45,346 bases of DNA from Isoptericola halalbus (GCA_009663185.1 VJZX01000025.1:1-45346), one strand, 5' to 3'; shown: positions 17,450 to 28,687, counted from the first letter of the stretch. Made by a program: numbers and translations. The notes: a model not told the origin generated them from the sequence alone.

Positions 17450-18904
17450 GTGGCAGGTAAAGGATCGTCAGGAAGTTCATCCGGCTACGACCTCGTCGTC
17501 GTCGCAAACCGGCTCCCCGTCGACCTCACCGTGGACGACGACGGGAGCGTGAGCTGGCAGCGCTCGCCCGGCGGCCTCGTGACGGCGCTGGAGCCCGTGA
17601 TGCAGAACGCGGACGGGGCGTGGGTCGGCTGGTCGGGTGCGCCCGACCTCGAGCACGAACCGTTCGAGGCCGACAAGATGCTCCTGGTGCCGGTGGCGCT
17701 CTCGCAGTCGGAGATCGAGCGCTACTACGAGGGCTTCTCCAACGACACCCTGTGGCCGCTCTACCACGACGTCATCTCGCCCCCCGCGTACCACCGGCAG
17801 TGGTGGGACGCCTACCGGCGCGTCAACCAGCGCTTCGCCGAGGCGGCTGCCGCTCAGGCTGCGAAGGGCGCGGTCGTGTGGGTGCACGACTATCAGCTCC
17901 AGCTCGTGCCCAAGATGCTGCGCGATCTGCGACCCGACCTGCGGATCGGCTTCTTCGACCACATCCCCTTCCCGCCGGTCGAGCTGTTCCAGCAGCTGCC
18001 GTGGCGCAGGCAGATCGTCGAGGGCCTGCTCGGCGCGGACCTCATCGGCTTCCAGCGCGGTGGTGACGCGTCGAACTTCGTGCGGGCGGTGCGTCGCCTC
18101 ACGGACCACACCACGCGCGGCCCGATCATTTCGATCTCGAACGAGAGCGGCGGACCCGGCCGCCACGTGCGCGCCGCGCCGTTCCCCATCTCGATCGACT
18201 CCCAGCGGTTCGACCGCCTCGCGCGCGAACCGGAGATCCAGGCCCGGGCCAAGGAGATCCGCACCGACCTCGGCGACCCCGAGGTCATGATGCTCGGCGT
18301 CGACCGCCTCGACTACACCAAGGGCATCCGGCACCGCATCAAGGCGTACGGCGAGCTGCTGCTGGACGGCCGGCTCGACGTCGAGCACGCGACTCTGGTG
18401 CAGGTCGCGAGCCCGAGCCGGGAGAACGTGGGCGCTTACCAGGAGCTGCGCGAGCACGTCGAGACCCTCGTGGGCCGCATCAACGGGGAGTACGGCGAGC
18501 TCGGCCACTCGGCGATCCACTACCTGCACCACTCCTACCCGCCGGAGGAGATGGCCGCGCTCTACCTGGCCGCCGACGTCATGCTCGTGACCTCGCTGCG
18601 CGACGGCATGAACCTCGTCGCCAAGGAGTACATCGCGGCACGCTCCGACGAGCAGGGCGTCCTGGTGCTCTCGGAGTTCACGGGCGCCGCGGACGAGCTG
18701 GCACCCGGTCCGCTGCTGGTCAATCCGCACGACATCGACGGGATGAAGGACATCATCGTGGCCGCCGCCAACATGGAGACCCGCGAGCAGCGGCGCCGGA
18801 TGCGCCGGCTGCGCCGCCGCGTGATGGGCGACGACGTGTCGAAGTGGTCAGAGACGTTCCTCGGCGTGCTCACCGCGATGCCCCACCGGACGACCTATGT
18901 CTGA
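17450..18904 (+). CDS. otsA: Alpha,alpha-trehalose-phosphate synthase (UDP-forming), GT20
   Basis: This 484-aa glycosyltransferase makes trehalose 6-phosphate from UDP-glucose and glucose 6-phosphate. It has the GT20 motifs [45 protein letters not shown] and the nucleotide-site [13 protein letters not shown]. Length is normal. GTG 17450 is preceded by TTGGGAGATT about 6 nt away. The open frame continues upstream through the kinase region, but that part is antisense shadow. The stop codon overlaps otsB by 8 bp, so the two are coupled. Trehalose serves as an osmoprotectant and reserve. Confidence 0.97.
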   Translation: MAGKGSSGSSSGYDLVVVANRLPVDLTVDDDGSVSWQRSPGGLVTALEPVMQNADGAWVGWSGAPDLEHEPFEADKMLLVPVALSQSEIERYYEGFSNDTLWPLYHDVISPPAYHRQWWDAYRRVNQRFAEAAAAQAAKGAVVWVHDYQLQLVPKMLRDLRPDLRIGFFDHIPFPPVELFQQLPWRRQIVEGLLGADLIGFQRGGDASNFVRAVRRLTDHTTRGPIISISNESGGPGRHVRAAPFPISIDSQRFDRLAREPEIQARAKEIRTDLGDPEVMMLGVDRLDYTKGIRHRIKAYGELLLDGRLDVEHATLVQVASPSRENVGAYQELREHVETLVGRINGEYGELGHSAIHYLHHSYPPEEMAALYLAADVMLVTSLRDGMNLVAKEYIAARSDEQGVLVLSEFTGAADELAPGPLLVNPHDIDGMKDIIVAAANMETREQRRRMRRLRRRVMGDDVSKWSETFLGVLTAMPHRTTYV

Positions 18905-19721
18905 GCCGACCGCCACCGACCTGCCGCCCGCGCTCCGCACGGCGCTCGACCGCTTCACCGAGGACGACGGCGCCGCGATCCTCGTGGCGCTCGACTTCGA
19001 CGGTGTGCTGGCGCCGCTCGTCGACGACCCGATGGCGTCGCGCATGGCGCCCGCGCCGCGCGCCGCCGTCGACCGTCTCGGCGCGACCACCTCCGCGCGT
19101 GCCCGGCTCGCGTTCGTCTCCGGCCGGGACCTGGAGGACCTCGCGGCCCGGGCGGTCCCCCCGGCGGGGTCCTATGTCGTGGGCAGCCACGGCGCGCAGA
19201 CGGGCCACGTCACAGCCGACGGCGAGCTCGAGTCCGTTCCGCTCGAGCTGACGCCCGACCAGGCCGCGACGCTGGAGGCGCTCTACGGGGCACTCGACGC
19301 GGCGGCCGCGGGGCGCGAGGGCGTGTGGGTGCAGCGCAAGCCCAGCGCCGGGGTCCTGCACACGCGCACCGCCGGTCCGCAGGACACGACGGCGGCGGTC
19401 GCCGAGGCCGATGCCGCGGCCGCCCGCCTGGGTCTGGACGCCATGCACGGCAAGGAGGTCGTCGAGATCGCGGTGCTGCACGCGTCGAAGGGCGAGGCGC
19501 TCACGCGACTGCGCTCCGTCGTCGCGCACGAGACCGGCATCGAGAACGTGCGCGTGCTCTACGCGGGCGACGACACCACCGACGAGAAGGCGTTCGCGGC
19601 GCTCGGTGCCGGCGACGTCACGATCAAGGTCGGCCCGGGCGACACCGTCGCGGCGCACCGGGTGCCCGACGGCGACGCCGTCGCGGCCGTGCTCCTGCGG
19701 GTGGCCGACCGGCTCGGGTGA
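18897..19721 (+). CDS. otsB: Trehalose-6-phosphate phosphatase (HAD family)
   Basis: This 274-aa enzyme removes phosphate from trehalose 6-phosphate, completing the OtsAB pathway. It has the HAD nucleophile motif [10 protein letters not shown] (Asp33, Asp35), [10 protein letters not shown], the substrate motifs GSHGAQ and [11 protein letters not shown], and [10 protein letters not shown]. Length is normal. ATG 18897 lies inside the end of otsA. The next gene starts 205 bp further on. Confidence 0.96.
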   Translation: MSEPTATDLPPALRTALDRFTEDDGAAILVALDFDGVLAPLVDDPMASRMAPAPRAAVDRLGATTSARARLAFVSGRDLEDLAARAVPPAGSYVVGSHGAQTGHVTADGELESVPLELTPDQAATLEALYGALDAAAAGREGVWVQRKPSAGVLHTRTAGPQDTTAAVAEADAAAARLGLDAMHGKEVVEIAVLHASKGEALTRLRSVVAHETGIENVRVLYAGDDTTDEKAFAALGAGDVTIKVGPGDTVAAHRVPDGDAVAAVLLRVADRLG

Positions 19722-19926
19722 CGGACGTCGTCGCGTGACGCGAGTCACTGCCGTGTACTATCAAGGCGCACGGGGGCGCCGGACACCGGCCAGCCACAGG
19801 CGAGCAGAGTCCAGCCTGCCGTGCCACAACAGAATGTGTCACCGCCGACACGCCAGTCGTGAACGCACAGACACCCGACCACAACGGATCGTCCGGCACG
19901 TACCTGCCGGTGGAGGGATGTACACC
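19722..19926 (+). promoter_or_regulatory. Promoter region and structured leader of the MsiK-like gene
   Basis: GTGACGCGAGTCAC (a 5-bp inverted repeat) is followed by a -10-like TACTAT near 19755-19760, implying a leader of about 160 nt. A 6-bp hairpin (CCGGCA, 6-nt loop, TGCCGG, 19893-19910) abuts the GTGGAGGG ribosome site. A control role is inferred; no known riboswitch was recognised. Confidence 0.4.
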
Positions 19927-21039
<1,113 letters not shown>

Positions 21040-21057
21040 GGCACACTCCGCACCAGC

Positions 21058-21098
21058 GAGGGGGGCAGGTCCGGCACTACGCCGGGCCTGCCCCCTCG
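21058..21098 (+). terminator. Terminator hairpin after the MsiK-like gene
   Basis: GGGGGCAGG (21061-21069) and CCGGC pair with GCCGG and CCTGCCCCC (21087-21095) around a 5-nt loop, with one G-T wobble. The stem is about 15 bp and starts about 20 bp past the stop codon. Confidence 0.85.
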
Positions 21099-21198
21099 TC
21101 GTCTACGCTTGCTCCGCTGTGGGTGCACGCGTGGCCCACTGATCCAGGCAGAGGTGGGCCACGAGTCCACCCACACGCGGGAGGCGGGAAGAGGTTCC

Positions 21199-22458
21199 GT
21201 GGAACAGCTGCAGATCATGTCGGCGACGCCGGACTCGGCGCTGCTCGACCTGCCGTGGCGACTTCCGCTCGCCGAGTGGCCCGACGACGTCCTCGCGGCG
21301 CTGCCGCGCGGTATCTCGCGGCACGTCGTGCGGTTCGTGCGACTCGACGGCCGGGTTCTCGCGATCAAGGAGATCAGCGAGCTCGTCGCGTTCCGCGAGT
21401 ACGACCTGCTGCGCCAGCTCGGCAAGCTCGAGGTTCCGTCGGTACTGCCGATCGGCGTCGTCACGGGCCGGCGGTCGGACGACGGCGAACCGCTCGAGGC
21501 GGCGCTGGTCACCGAGCACCTCGCCTTCTCCCTGCCGTACCGCGCCGTCTTCAGCCAGGCCCTGCGGCCCGACACCGCGACCCGGCTCATCGACGCGTTG
21601 GCCGTGCTGCTGGTCCGGCTCCACCTCGTGGGCTTCTACTGGGGCGACGTCTCGCTGTCCAACACGCTGTTCCGGCGCGACGCCGACCAGTTCGCCGCGT
21701 ACCTGGTGGACGCCGAGACGGGCGCCCTGCACCGCGAGCTGTCCCCGGGCCAGCGCTCCTACGACCTCGACCTCGCGCGGACGAACATCATCGGCGAGCT
21801 CATGGACCTCGCAGCGGGCGAGCTGCTCGACGAGGACATCGACGAGATCGGCATCGGCGACTCGCTCGTCGAGCGGTACGCGGGGCTGTGGGAGGCGCTG
21901 ACGGGCGTCGAGGCCTTCGGGTCCGACGAGCGGTGGCGTGTCGCGGCGCGCATCGATCACCTCAACGACCTGGGCTTCGACGTCGGCGAGCTCGCCATCA
22001 CCACGGACATCGACGGGACCACGGTCCAGATCCAGCCCAAGGTCGTCGACGCCGGTCACCACTCGCGCCGTCTGCTGCGGCTCACGGGGCTCGACGTTCA
22101 GGACAACCAGGCCCGGCGCCTGCTCAACGACCTCGACTCCTACCGTGCGGCCACCGACCGCCAGGAGGACGACGAGCAGCTCGTCGCGCACGACTGGCTG
22201 CAGAACGTGTTCCGGGCGACGGTCCGGGCCGTGCCGCGCGAGCTACGCCGCAAGCTCGAGCCGGCCCAGCTGTTCCACGAGATCCTCGACCACCGCTGGT
22301 TCATCTCCGAGCGGGCGCAGCGTGACGTGCCCATGCCGGAGGCGACGGCGTCGTACGTCGAGAACGTGCTGCGGCACCGCCCCGACGAGAAGGCGATCCT
22401 GGGCCTCGCCCCGGGCGAGGAAGACCCCGAGGCGGATCACTTCCACCTCTCCACCTGA
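21199..22458 (+). CDS. DUF4032 protein with kinase-like N-terminal fold
   Basis: This 419-aa protein matches the actinobacterial DUF4032 layout. The first half looks like an aminoglycoside/lipopolysaccharide-kinase fold: AIKEISE could hold the ATP-binding Lys, WGDVSLSNTLF the catalytic Asp and Asn, and YLVDAETG the metal-binding Asp. The second half is the family-specific region with QPKVVDAGHHSRRL. Function is not established. GTG 21199 has GGGAAGAGG 5 nt upstream; ATG 21217 is an alternative. Convergent with rlmB. Confidence 0.85.
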   Translation: MEQLQIMSATPDSALLDLPWRLPLAEWPDDVLAALPRGISRHVVRFVRLDGRVLAIKEISELVAFREYDLLRQLGKLEVPSVLPIGVVTGRRSDDGEPLEAALVTEHLAFSLPYRAVFSQALRPDTATRLIDALAVLLVRLHLVGFYWGDVSLSNTLFRRDADQFAAYLVDAETGALHRELSPGQRSYDLDLARTNIIGELMDLAAGELLDEDIDEIGIGDSLVERYAGLWEALTGVEAFGSDERWRVAARIDHLNDLGFDVGELAITTDIDGTTVQIQPKVVDAGHHSRRLLRLTGLDVQDNQARRLLNDLDSYRAATDRQEDDEQLVAHDWLQNVFRATVRAVPRELRRKLEPAQLFHEILDHRWFISERAQRDVPMPEATASYVENVLRHRPDEKAILGLAPGEEDPEADHFHLST

Positions 22459-22499
22459 CGCCCCGCCCTGTACGCCCGCGCGCGCCACGTCCGCGCAGG

Positions 22500-23495
22500 C
22501 TAGCGAGCCGAACGGCGGGCCTGCGCCACCTCGTACAGCGTGATGCCGGCGGCGACGCCGGCGTTGAGCGACTCGACGTCGGAAGAGATCGGGATCGACA
22601 CGACGGCGTCGCACGCCTCGCGCACGAGCCGGGACAGGCCCTTGCCCTCGGAGCCGACGACGAGCACGACAGGGTCGGTCGCGAACGCGAGCTCGTGCAC
22701 CTCGCTGTCCCCGCCGGCGTCGAGCCCGACGACGAACAGCCCGGACTTCTTCAGGTCGGCGAGCGCGCGGGCCAGGTTGGTGGCGCGCGCGACCGGCACG
22801 CGCGCCGCGGCGCCCGCGGAGGTCTTCCACGCCGACGCCGTCACCCCGGCGGAGCGGCGTGAGGGCACGACCACGCCGTGCGCGCCGAACGCGCCCGCCG
22901 ACCGCAGCACGGCGCCGAGGTTGCGGGGGTCGGTCACGCCGTCGAGCGCCACGATCAGCGGCGGCACGCCGGACTCGTCGGCCACGTCGAGCAGGTCTTC
23001 GACGTCGGCGTAGTCGTACGGCGGCACCTGGGCCGCGACGCCCTGGTGCACCGAGCCCTCGGTCAGGTGGTCGAGCTCCGTGCGGCTGACCTCGAGCAGC
23101 TGCACGCCGCGTGTCGAGGACAGCTCGAGGATCTCGCGCGTGCGGTCGTCGTGATCGATCCGCGACGCGAGGTGCACCGCGATCACCGGGACCTCGGTGC
23201 GCAGCGCCTCGAGCACGGCGTTGCGTCCTGCGACGACCTCGGCGCCACCGGTCGGCCGGCGCGTCCCGCGCACGACACCCTTGCGGGCACCCTGGGCGCC
23301 CGTCTGCCGGTCGGCCTTGCGCTTCTCGGCCTCGGCCTTGCGCTTGTACGCCGGGTGATAGGTCCGTTCCTCGGCCTTGGGCGTCGGCCCCTTGCCCTCG
23401 AGCGCCTTGCGCCCGTGACCGCCCGTGCCGACGCGCGCGCCCTTCTTGGAGCCGGGCTTGCGGATCGCGCCGGGGCGCCTGGAGTTGCCTGCCAT
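22500..23495 (-). CDS. rlmB: 23S rRNA 2'-O-methyltransferase, RlmB/TrmH (SPOUT) family
   Basis: This 331-aa protein has a long basic N-terminal tail (about 1-85, rich in Lys, Arg and Gly), then the substrate-binding domain starting EVVAGRNAVLEAL. The SPOUT domain has DGVTDPRNLGAVLRSA, VLVVGSEGKGLS and the knot motif SLNAGVAAGITLYE. RlmB methylates the ribose of G2251 in 23S rRNA; that exact target is inferred. ATG 23495 has AGGAAGAG 6 nt upstream. It is the last gene of the carD-ispD-ispF-tetR-cysS-rlmB operon, a common cysS-rlmB order in actinobacteria. Confidence 0.92.
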   Translation of the reverse strand: MAGNSRRPGAIRKPGSKKGARVGTGGHGRKALEGKGPTPKAEERTYHPAYKRKAEAEKRKADRQTGAQGARKGVVRGTRRPTGGAEVVAGRNAVLEALRTEVPVIAVHLASRIDHDDRTREILELSSTRGVQLLEVSRTELDHLTEGSVHQGVAAQVPPYDYADVEDLLDVADESGVPPLIVALDGVTDPRNLGAVLRSAGAFGAHGVVVPSRRSAGVTASAWKTSAGAAARVPVARATNLARALADLKKSGLFVVGLDAGGDSEVHELAFATDPVVLVVGSEGKGLSRLVREACDAVVSIPISSDVESLNAGVAAGITLYEVAQARRSAR

Positions 23496-23527
23496 GTGTC
23501 TCTTCCTGGTCAGTCTGTGGGCGCGGC

Positions 23528-24946
23528 TCAGTCGGCGAGCGACCAGCGCGCGCCGTCGGGCGAGTCCTGCACGACGAGACCGGCCGCGGCCAGCCGGTCG
23601 CGGATCGCGTCGCTCGTGGCCCAGTCCTTCGCGGCGCGCGCCGCAGCGCGGGCATCGAGCTCGGCACGAACGATCGAGTCGAGGGCGTCGGCGACGCGCG
23701 AGTCCGCGGTCGTCGACCACCGGGGGTCCCTCGGGTCGAGACCGAGCACGTCGAGCATGCCCCGCAGCGCGACCAGCTCCGCGCGGGCCGCGGTATCGTC
23801 CTTCACCGCGAGCGCCGAGTTGCCCGCGCGCAGGTGCTCGTGCACGACGGCGAGGGCGGCCGGCACGTTGAGGTCGTCGTCCATCGCCGCGGTGAAGTCC
23901 TCGGGCAGCTCGGCCTTGGCGATCTCCTCCGCCGACACCTCGCCCACGCGCTCGGTCGCGCGCTCGACAAAGCCGGCGAGACGCTCCCACGTGGCCCGGG
24001 CCTCGTCGAGCGTGTCGGCCCCCCACTCGAGCATCGAGCGGTACTGGACGGCCGCGAGCGCGTACCGCACGACGACGGCGGGCGCCTGCGCGAGCAGCTC
24101 GCTCACGAGCAGCCCGTTACCGAGCGACTTGCTCATCTTGACGCCCTGCTGAGTGACCCAGGCGCTGTGCATCCAGCGCTGGGCGAAGCCGTAGCCGGCG
24201 GCGCGCGACTGCGCCTGCTCGTTCTCATGGTGCGGGAACCGCAGGTCGAGCCCGCCGCCGTGGATGTCGAACGTCTCGCCGAGGTATCGCTGGGCCATGG
24301 CCGAGCACTCGAGGTGCCAGCCGGGGCGGCCGCGCCCGAACGGCGTGTCCCACGCCGCGGTCGCCGGCTCGCCGGGCTTGGGCGCCTTCCACAGGGCGAA
24401 GTCGTGCGCGTCGCGCTTCTCCTGGGCGACGTCGTCGTCGGCAGCCTCCGGGTTGAGGTCCTCGAGACGCTGCTTGGTCAGGTCGCCGTAGTCGGGCCAG
24501 GAGCGCACGTCGAACCAGACGTTCCCAGGACCGGTCGAGTAGGCGTGCCCGCGCTCGACGAGACGCTGCATGAGCGCGACCATGTCCGGCACGTGCTGGG
24601 TCGCGCGCGGCTCGTAGGTGGGCGGGAGGATCCCCAGGGCGTCATAGGCGGCGGTGAACGCTCGCTCGTACGTTGCCGCGTGCGCCCACCACTCGACCCC
24701 GGCCGCCTCGGCCTTGGCGATGATCTTGTCGTCGATGTCGGTGACGTTGCGGATGAGCGTCACCCGCAGCCCCTTGCGCTGCAGCCAGCGGCGCAGGACG
24801 TCGAACGCGACCGCCGGCCGCAGGTGACCCACGTGCGGGGGCGCCTGGACCGTGGCGCCGCACAGGTAGATGCCGACCTCGCCCGGGTTGCTGGGGACGA
24901 AGTCGCGCACGTCGCGCGTCGCGGTGTCGTACAGGCGGAGGGTCAC
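23528..24946 (-). CDS. cysS: Cysteinyl-tRNA synthetase
   Basis: This 472-aa class I synthetase has the HIGH motif as PPHVGH (36-41), zinc ligands Cys29, Cys214, His239 and Glu243 (in HHENE), and KMSKS (270-274). Length and the HHENEQAQS stretch separate it from the shorter mycothiol ligase MshC. GTG 24946 overlaps the tetR stop by 4 bp (GTGA). TAGTCT lies 6 nt before it inside tetR, so cysS may also have its own leaderless transcript. Confidence 0.97.
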   Translation of the reverse strand: MTLRLYDTATRDVRDFVPSNPGEVGIYLCGATVQAPPHVGHLRPAVAFDVLRRWLQRKGLRVTLIRNVTDIDDKIIAKAEAAGVEWWAHAATYERAFTAAYDALGILPPTYEPRATQHVPDMVALMQRLVERGHAYSTGPGNVWFDVRSWPDYGDLTKQRLEDLNPEAADDDVAQEKRDAHDFALWKAPKPGEPATAAWDTPFGRGRPGWHLECSAMAQRYLGETFDIHGGGLDLRFPHHENEQAQSRAAGYGFAQRWMHSAWVTQQGVKMSKSLGNGLLVSELLAQAPAVVVRYALAAVQYRSMLEWGADTLDEARATWERLAGFVERATERVGEVSAEEIAKAELPEDFTAAMDDDLNVPAALAVVHEHLRAGNSALAVKDDTAARAELVALRGMLDVLGLDPRDPRWSTTADSRVADALDSIVRAELDARAAARAAKDWATSDAIRDRLAAAGLVVQDSPDGARWSLAD

Positions 24947-25698
24947 TCGTCAAGACTACCGGCCGGTCGTTCCCCCAGCGGGGTCGGCCCCCGCGCCACG
25001 GCCGGCTCCGGCACGACCGTGGTCGCGTCGGTTCCGGCCGCCACCGTCGTGGCAACGGCCGGCACCGCCGTCGTCGCCACGGCGCCGTCCGCGGCAGAGA
25101 CCGGCGCGGGCTGGGAGTACGAGGCGACGACGTCGGCGAGCTCGTGGAACGCGGCGAGCGTCGCGTCGTCGTCCCGTTCGACGAGCCAGCGCAGCTCGAT
25201 GCCGTCGATGAAGGCGACGACGATCCGCGCGAGCAGCGACACGTCGATCCGGTACGTCACACCCGCTCGCTCGGCCAGCTCCGTGAGTACACCGACCGCC
25301 ATGTCGTCGACCTGGGCGATGTGTACCCGCGCGACGTCGTTCATCGCGGCCGAGCGCGCGCCGGCCGTCGAGAGCTCGAACGACAGCACCCGCCGTCCCT
25401 CCATCGTGCGCAGCCCGACCATGAGCCCGTCGGCGGCCGCGTGGACCACCGAGCGGAAGTCTCCGCTGTCCGGCATCGAGCCGCGCACCGGGTCGACGGC
25501 GACGCCGACGAGCGCCCGCCCCATCTCGTGCAGGAGCTCGTCCTTGTCGTCGAAGCAGTAGTGGACGGTGCCGAGCGAGACGCCGGCCTCGCGCGCCACC
25601 GCGCGCACCGTCACGGCGTCGATCCCCGAGCGCGCGGCGATCTGGAGCGCCACGTCGGCGAGGTGGGCGCGTCGCTGCGCGAGCGGGAGGCGCTTCAC
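24943..25698 (-). CDS. TetR-family transcriptional regulator
   Basis: This 251-aa regulator has an N-terminal helix-turn-helix (about 10-58) with [21 protein letters not shown] and [10 protein letters not shown]. An all-helical ligand domain to about 200 includes [18 protein letters not shown] low-complexity Ala/Val/Thr/Pro tail of some 50 residues is unusual. GTG 25698 overlaps the ispF stop and the tetR stop overlaps the cysS start (both GTGA). It is therefore locked into a housekeeping operon instead of facing a target gene, and its target is unclear. Confidence 0.9.
   Translation of the reverse strand: MKRLPLAQRRAHLADVALQIAARSGIDAVTVRAVAREAGVSLGTVHYCFDDKDELLHEMGRALVGVAVDPVRGSMPDSGDFRSVVHAAADGLMVGLRTMEGRRVLSFELSTAGARSAAMNDVARVHIAQVDDMAVGVLTELAERAGVTYRIDVSLLARIVVAFIDGIELRWLVERDDDATLAAFHELADVVASYSQPAPVSAADGAVATTAVPAVATTVAAGTDATTVVPEPAVARGPTPLGERPAGSLDE
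24953..24958 (-). promoter_or_regulatory. Internal -10 box for cysS
   Basis: TAGTCT on the minus strand, 6 nt before GTG 24946 and inside the end of tetR. Confidence 0.45.
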
Positions 25699-26189
25699 GA
25701 TCCTCGAGCGACGACGAGCGCGGTCGCGATCGCCGCCACTCCCTCCCCCCGTCCGGTCAGTCCCAGCCCGTCCGTCGTCGTGGCGGAGATGGACACGGGT
25801 GCGCCCGCAGCCTCGGACAACGCGGCCTCACCCTCGGCCCGGCGCGTCCCGACGCGCGGACGGTTGCCGAGGACCTGGACCGCGACGTTGCCGATCTCGA
25901 AGCCTGCGTCCCGCACCCGACGGGCGGCCTCGGCCAGCAGTGCGACACCGGACGCGCCGGCCCACCTCGGCTCGCTCGTCCCGAAGTGCGAACCCAGGTC
26001 GCCGATGCCCGCGGCGGAGAACAGCGCGTCGGCCGCGGCATGCGCGGCGACGTCGGCGTCGGAGTGTCCGGCCAGCCCTCGTTCCCCGGGCCAGCGCAGG
26101 CCCGCGAGCCACAGCTCGCGCTCCGAGTCCTCCGGCGCGAAGGCGTGCACGTCGACCCCCACGCCGGTCCGCGGTAGTCCCACGGTCAC
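25695..26189 (-). CDS. ispF: 2-C-methyl-D-erythritol 2,4-cyclodiphosphate synthase
   Basis: This 164-aa enzyme makes the cyclodiphosphate intermediate of the MEP isoprenoid pathway. Metal ligands are Asp13 and His15 in GVDVHAF and His42 in [17 protein letters not shown] and [19 protein letters not shown] are the expected later motifs. GTG 26189 overlaps the ispD stop by 4 bp, and its own stop overlaps tetR. Adjacent ispD catalyses an earlier step of the pathway. Confidence 0.96.
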   Translation of the reverse strand: MTVGLPRTGVGVDVHAFAPEDSERELWLAGLRWPGERGLAGHSDADVAAHAAADALFSAAGIGDLGSHFGTSEPRWAGASGVALLAEAARRVRDAGFEIGNVAVQVLGNRPRVGTRRAEGEAALSEAAGAPVSISATTTDGLGLTGRGEGVAAIATALVVARGS

Positions 26190-26929
26190 GCGGGCTCCTC
26201 GAGCAGCATGCGCGCGACGGCAAGGTCGCGCTCGGTCGTGATCTTCAACGCGGACTCCTCGCCCGCGACGACGTGCACGGGCTCGCCGAGCGCCTCGACC
26301 AGCCCGGCGTCGTCCGTCGCGGCCAGGTTGTCGGCGACGGCCCGGTCCGCTCCCGCGGCATGGGCTCGCTCCAGGAGTGCGCGGTCGAAGCCCTGCGGCG
26401 TCTGGACCGCGCGCAGCGTGGCGCGGTCCGGCGTCTCGACGACGCGCTCGACGGCGGGTCCTGGCGCGGTCCGCACGGCGCCGACGGGGACGGGTGACAC
26501 GCGCTTGATGGTATCCGTGACAGGCATGCCCGGCACGACGGCGGGGTGCCCGGCCCGCACGGCGTCCAGGACCCGTCTGACGAGGTCAGGAGAGGCCAGC
26601 GGCCGCGCCGCGTCGTGCACGATGACGACGTCGTCCTCGGGCCGGGCCAGTGCCAGCCCGGCGGCGACCGACGCCTGGCGCGTCGGACCGCCGTCGACCA
26701 CCCGGACGGGGCACGACACGTGCGCGTCCGCGGTGACGACGTCGGACATCGCGGCGGCAAGACCGGGCGGCGCGGTCACGACGATGGCGTCGACGACGCG
26801 CGACGCCGCGAGGCGGCGCGCCGCGTGCAGCACCAAGGGGAAGCCGCCGAGCTCGACGAGCGCCTTGGGCAGATCACGTCCCAACCGGGTGCCCGACCCG
26901 GCGGCGGTCAGGATCGCGAGGGTGGTCAC
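26186..26929 (-). CDS. ispD: 2-C-methyl-D-erythritol 4-phosphate cytidylyltransferase
   Basis: This 247-aa enzyme couples MEP with CTP. The nucleotide motif is [18 protein letters not shown] (Arg15, Lys22), with [10 protein letters not shown] in the centre and [10 protein letters not shown] at the end. GTG 26929 has GGGAG about 7 nt upstream and gives normal length; the open frame beyond it is shadow of carD. It lies 28 bp after carD. Confidence 0.96.
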   Translation of the reverse strand: MTTLAILTAAGSGTRLGRDLPKALVELGGFPLVLHAARRLAASRVVDAIVVTAPPGLAAAMSDVVTADAHVSCPVRVVDGGPTRQASVAAGLALARPEDDVVIVHDAARPLASPDLVRRVLDAVRAGHPAVVPGMPVTDTIKRVSPVPVGAVRTAPGPAVERVVETPDRATLRAVQTPQGFDRALLERAHAAGADRAVADNLAATDDAGLVEALGEPVHVVAGEESALKITTERDLAVARMLLEEPA

Positions 26930-26957
26930 CGACAGCTCCCCGCGACGACGGGTGTGC

Positions 26958-27440
26958 TCAGGAGGCGAGCACCTCGTCGAGGATGGCCTCGGCCTTGTCC
27001 TCTTCCGTGTGCTCGGCGAGCGCGAGCTCGGAGACCAGGATCTGGCGCGCCTTGGCCAGCATGCGCTTCTCGCCGGCCGAAAGGCCACGGTCGGCGTCGC
27101 GGCGGGACAGGTCGCGGACGACCTCGGCCACCTTGATGACGTCGCCCGACGCCAGCTTCTCCAGGTTCGCCTTGTACCGCCTCGACCAGTTGGTCGGCTC
27201 CTCCGTGTACGGAGCCCGGAGCACCTCGAAGACCTTGTCCAGGCCCTGCTGGTCGACCACGTCGCGCACGCCCACGAGGTCCACGTTCTCGGCCGGGACC
27301 TCGATCGTCAGGTCGCCCTGGGCGACCTTGAGCTTGAGGTACATCTTCTCTTCGCCACGGATCTTGCGCGTCTTGATCTCCTCGATCAACGCTGCCCCGT
27401 GATGCGGGTAGACAACAGTCTCGCCTACTGTGAACGTCAT
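26958..27440 (-). CDS. carD: CarD-family RNA polymerase-binding regulator
   Basis: This 160-aa essential factor stabilises the open complex at promoters. The N-terminal RNAP-interaction domain has [15 protein letters not shown] and [10 protein letters not shown]. The C-terminal DNA-binding domain has [12 protein letters not shown] and [20 protein letters not shown]. Length fits. ATG 27440 has AAAGGGGAC about 9 nt upstream, and a -10-like TAGACT (27469-27474) lies about 30 bp before the start. It leads the operon, as carD-ispD-ispF often does in actinobacteria. Confidence 0.96.
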   Translation of the reverse strand: MTFTVGETVVYPHHGAALIEEIKTRKIRGEEKMYLKLKVAQGDLTIEVPAENVDLVGVRDVVDQQGLDKVFEVLRAPYTEEPTNWSRRYKANLEKLASGDVIKVAEVVRDLSRRDADRGLSAGEKRMLAKARQILVSELALAEHTEEDKAEAILDEVLAS

Positions 27441-27468
27441 CTGCAGATGTCCCCTTTCCCGGTGGCCG

Positions 27469-27474
27469 AGTCTA
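27469..27474 (-). promoter_or_regulatory. -10 box of carD operon
   Basis: TAGACT on the minus strand, 28 bp before ATG 27440. It gives a short leader containing the AAAGGGG ribosome site. No clear -35. Confidence 0.45.
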
Positions 27475-27684
27475 CCATGCGGGACCCTCGCAGCCCTAGG
27501 CTGCTGCGCCGCCGAGACAGTATCTGTGCAGGTCAGCGGCATGATCGGGGACTCTGTGCACGCCCCGGTTCGTGCCCTACTAGGATGTGCGCGGGTGCTT
27601 CGCGCCCTTCCCCCTCGACTCATCGCGCTACCGCGTCCGCCCGAGCTGCGGTCCGCGCACTCGCTCCAGCACGAAGGAGAGCAC

Positions 27685-28152
27685 GTGTCCCGCTCCGCAC
27701 GTACCGCACGTCACGGGGTCGTCGCCGCGAGCGTCGCGGCCGGCGCCCTGCTGCTGGCGGCCTGCAGCCCCACGACCACGACGCTGTCGTACTCGCCGTC
27801 GGACGGGACGCGCGTCGACCTCGACACGCGCCACCGCGGTCTGAACCTCATGGTCGTGTCCGAGGGCGACGGCGCGGAGGGTGCCCTGTACGGCGCGCTG
27901 ACCAACAGTTCTTCCGAGCCCGCCACCTTCCAGATCGAGGTCGACGGCGCGGCCCCGATCACGGTGCAGGTGGAGGCCCGCGAGACCGTCAACCTGGGTA
28001 CGGAGGACGGCGTGCTGGCGACGCTCTCCGCCGTCGACACCATCCCCGGCGGCTATCTCGACGCCACGCTCAGCGCCGGTGACGTGAGCAAGGACTTCGC
28101 CCTGCCCGTCTTCGACGACACCCTTCCGGAGTACGCCGGCTCCACGTCGTGA
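27685..28152 (+). CDS. Putative lipoprotein, unknown function
   Basis: This 155-aa protein has a lipoprotein signal peptide: basic SARTARHGV, a hydrophobic core, and lipobox LLAAC with Cys27. The mature part has no cysteines and looks like a single beta-rich domain, with [16 protein letters not shown] and a conserved-looking VNLGTEDG. I do not recognise the family. GTG 27685 is set by GAAGGAGAG 6 nt upstream. A -10-like TAGGAT near 27582 gives a leader of about 95 nt. Divergent from carD, convergent with the next lipoprotein. Confidence 0.8.
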   Translation: MSRSARTARHGVVAASVAAGALLLAACSPTTTTLSYSPSDGTRVDLDTRHRGLNLMVVSEGDGAEGALYGALTNSSSEPATFQIEVDGAAPITVQVEARETVNLGTEDGVLATLSAVDTIPGGYLDATLSAGDVSKDFALPVFDDTLPEYAGSTS

Positions 28153-28156
28153 CGCG

Positions 28157-28687
28157 TCAGAGACCGGCGCCCTCGAGGGTTCCGGTCACGGGTTCGGCCG
28201 ACTCGACGACGCACTGCACGATGCGGTCGCCCTCGGCCCAGCCGCGCTTGGTGGGCCAGAACTGCCAGTAGTCGAGCACGGAGTCGGCGTACGTGGCCCC
28301 GACGAAGGGCTCGAACTCCGCGAGGCAGAACTCGTCCGCCACCGAGGCGATGGCCTTGTCGCCCGGGAACCCGGCAGGATAGTCGTCGTCGGAGAGTGCG
28401 AGCTCGGCGTAGACCTCGCCGGTGTGCGGCTTCGAGCACGGCACGATGGGCAGTGACGTGAACTGCTCCGCCTCGGAGTCCAGGTCCGCGATGTCCAGGC
28501 AGTCGCCGAGCGTGACGGCGAAGATGTCGGCGTCGGAGGAGGCCGTCACCGCGCCGCTCGCGTCGCTCTCGGGCTCGTCAGGGGCGACGAAACGGTCGAC
28601 GACGCCGCACCCCGCGAGCGACAGGGCGACCGGCCCCACGGCAAGGACGGCAAGCGAGCGCCGCGCCGGCGGACGAGAAGTGGTCAC
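28157..28687 (-). CDS. Septum-formation-like lipoprotein
   Basis: This 176-aa protein has signal peptide and lipobox SLAGC (Cys27), then an acidic linker and a domain with LGDCLDI, VPCSKPHTGEVYA, DEFCLAEFEPFVG and a late Cys. The paired cysteines and PHxxEV-type motif fit the actinobacterial septum-formation domain family (named from association with septum genes; function unproven). Its stop codon faces the preceding lipoprotein across 4 bp, making the palindrome TGACGCGTCA. Confidence 0.75.
   Translation of the reverse strand: MTTSRPPARRSLAVLAVGPVALSLAGCGVVDRFVAPDEPESDASGAVTASSDADIFAVTLGDCLDIADLDSEAEQFTSLPIVPCSKPHTGEVYAELALSDDDYPAGFPGDKAIASVADEFCLAEFEPFVGATYADSVLDYWQFWPTKRGWAEGDRIVQCVVESAEPVTGTLEGAGL

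Noticed and set aside
22459-22499. Terminator between DUF4032 and rlmB
   Set aside because: Only weak GCGCG/CGCGC pairing is possible in the 41-bp gap; not enough to call.
23528-24946. Mycothiol ligase MshC instead of CysS
   Set aside because: The length of 472 aa, the HHENEQAQS zinc motif and the cysS-rlmB context fit CysS; MshC is shorter and differs in this motif.
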